Assembly: GCA_963667075.1 (NCBI GenBank)
Contig: OY762938.1
Coordinates: forward strand, 434,001 to 498,000
Length of the DNA stretch: 64,000 nucleotides
Reading direction: 5' to 3'
Source: G963667075 sp963667075
GTDB lineage: Bacteria; Pseudomonadota; Alphaproteobacteria; Micavibrionales; Micavibrionaceae
The notes under the pieces are model-generated. The model was given only the letters and a program-made list of their open reading frames with translations, ran no database searches and was not told the DNA's origin. Both the position numbers and the translations under genes were made by a program. Shown one piece after another: positions 62,755 through 64,000 of the stretch (position 1 is its first letter; each line of letters starts with the position of its first letter).

Positions 62755-64000
62755 TTAACCTTGACGCACGGTTGAGATGAATCTGGTAATTTCATATCGC
62801 AATGTTTCAGACTGTGTTGAGAGTTCATTTGCCGCATTCAACGTTTCCGTCGAAGCATCATAGGACTCTTTAGCTGTATGCGTTACATCCACAATATTAT
62901 CCGAAATTTCCTTAGTGCCGGCAGACGCCTGCTGAACATTATGCGAAATTTCTTTCGTTGCTTCATCTTGTTGTCCCAGGGCTGAGGAAATACCTTTTGT
63001 GATCTCATCTATTTGCTCAATAATAGATCCTATTGAACGAATAGCCGTCACAGCATCCTGAGCAACGCCTTGAATCGTTATAATCTTGTTCGATATGTCC
63101 TCCGTTGCTTGTCCTGTTTGGTTCGCCAGATTCTTAACCTCACTTGCCACAACAGCAAAGCCCTTTCCGGCTTCCCCTGCCCGCGCCGCTTCGATTGTCG
63201 CATTCAGAGCCAGAAGATTTGTTTGTTCTGCAATATCCTGAATCAGTTTAACAACATCACCAATTTCCGTTGCAGCCTCCGATAAAGTCGAAACCGTATC
63301 ATCTGTGCGCCTGACTTCCGCCACGGCATTTTCTGCTATTTTGCTGGATTGATCAATCTGGCGATTGATTTCACTGATAGATGCCGATAGTTGTTCAGCC
63401 GCCGCCGCTACAGTTTGAACACTGGCAGAGGCCTCTTCTGTCGCCGCCGCAACCTTGGTCGTTTGCTGACTGGTCTGCTTAGACATGTCTGATAAGTTCT
63501 TGGCATTCGATTGCATTTCCGTTGAAGCTGAAGCGACCACATTCACAATTTCACCAACACTGGCCTCAAAAGAATCCGCAAGATCATTCATATTTTTACG
63601 TTTTTCGGCCTCAGCCAGCGCATCAGCTTTTTCCTGCTCCTGCTTTAGTTTTTCAACCTGCTTGAGATTTTCCTGGAAAACTCTTACCGTGCCGGCCATG
63701 GCACCAATTTCATCTTTCCGGTTTTCCATACCAATATTCACAGACAGATCGCCATCCGCAAGCCTTCTCATGATGGCCGTAATCGTCTGGACAGGCTTCG
63801 ATATACTGCGGCCAATAAGAAGTGCAATCACAAGAGCTATAAGCAACACAATCAGTGCGGCAGACCCCATTTTCACAGTCTCTTCCATTGTATCGCTCTG
63901 GATCTTGTCGATATACACGCCTGTGCCCAAAACCCAATCCCAGCCTTTAACACGCTTAACGAAAGAAAGTTTGGGTTTAGCCGTTTCATTTGGCGGCCAT
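62755..64000 (-). CDS. Methyl-accepting chemotaxis protein, 5' end beyond window
   Basis: At least 415 codons; the frame runs off the right edge, so the N-terminus is missing. The visible start is the end of a Cache sensor domain (KGWDWVLGTGVYID), then one membrane helix, a HAMP domain (RSISKPVQTITAIMRRLADG) and the receptor signalling hairpin, with its tip at ARAGEAGKGFAVVASEVKNL. It relays ligand state to CheA/CheW. No other chemotaxis gene is in the window. The C-terminus lacks a CheR-tether pentapeptide. Confidence 0.92.
   Translation of the reverse strand, partial: WPPNETAKPKLSFVKRVKGWDWVLGTGVYIDKIQSDTMEETVKMGSAALIVLLIALVIALLIGRSISKPVQTITAIMRRLADGDLSVNIGMENRKDEIGAMAGTVRVFQENLKQVEKLKQEQEKADALAEAEKRKNMNDLADSFEASVGEIVNVVASASTEMQSNAKNLSDMSKQTSQQTTKVAAATEEASASVQTVAAAAEQLSASISEINRQIDQSSKIAENAVAEVRRTDDTVSTLSEAATEIGDVVKLIQDIAEQTNLLALNATIEAARAGEAGKGFAVVASEVKNLANQTGQATEDISNKIITIQGVAQDAVTAIRSIGSIIEQIDEITKGISSALGQQDEATKEISHNVQQASAGTKEISDNIVDVTHTAKESYDASTETLNAANELSTQSETLRYEITRFISTVRQG

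Noticed and set aside
1..64000. CRISPR array, rRNA operon or prophage
   Set aside because: No regularly spaced direct repeats of CRISPR type, no rRNA-like sequence and no run of phage structural genes were seen.

Overview
This 64-kb window looks like chromosomal DNA of an alphaproteobacterium of moderate GC content. The evidence is a plant-type (class II) DAHP synthase, an F1 operon atpHAGDC with no F0 genes beside it, the neighbourhoods murA-hisG-infA-maf-rng and priA-transaldolase-DUF484-xerC, a short-form HisG and an intracellular PHB depolymerase. A Micavibrio- or Rhodospirillales-like lineage is my guess from gene style; nothing here proves it.

Layout. 0-3.5 kb: three tandem pilin-like secreted proteins. 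3.5-18.5 kb: housekeeping genes (uvrB, lysS, lpxK and a lipid A acyltransferase, aroG, nicotinate phosphoribosyltransferase and nadE, phaZ, gltX, a TrmJ-like methyltransferase, rpsD). 18.7-22.2 kb: an anchored secreted protein and a DinG/XPD-type helicase. 22.3-24.4 kb: an EF-hand protein and a three-gene ECF sigma / short membrane protein / periplasmic sensor cassette that resembles CnrYXH. 24.5-29.6 kb: the F1 ATP synthase operon. 29.8-36.7 kb: a TraX-like protein, priA, unknown genes, a disrupted coiled-coil gene behind a promoter-terminator pair, transaldolase and DUF484. 36.7-38.9 kb: four tandem small secreted proteins with four conserved cysteines, placed between DUF484 and xerC. 39-44.9 kb: xerC, an OmpA-like coiled-coil protein, tRNA-Arg with 3'-end repeats, and an RNHCP protein. 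45-46.5 kb: a decayed GNAT gene and a complete IS5-family element. 46.5-48.2 kb: a TrmB-like regulator divergent from a YhhQ/VUT transporter, with two palindromes between them. 48.2-53.6 kb: a small inverted-repeat-bounded block, tRNA-Thr, dcd, murA, hisG, infA, maf and a frameshifted rng. 53.8-64 kb: an unknown protein, Hsp20, tRNA-Phe, a possible sRNA, a YjbH-like barrel, a HExxH membrane protein, a flavoprotein, greB, a small membrane protein and a chemotaxis receptor cut by the right edge.

How it fits together. Most genes are core metabolism and information processing in short co-directional groups. The accessory interest lies in the secreted families (pilin-like triplet, four-cysteine array), the sigma/sensor cassette, the regulator-transporter pair and the IS/GNAT region. 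Three apparent frame disruptions (coiled-coil gene, GNAT, rng) could be real decay or single-base assembly errors. Intergenic DNA carries a dispersed palindrome family built on ACCACAGAG/CTCTGTGGT.
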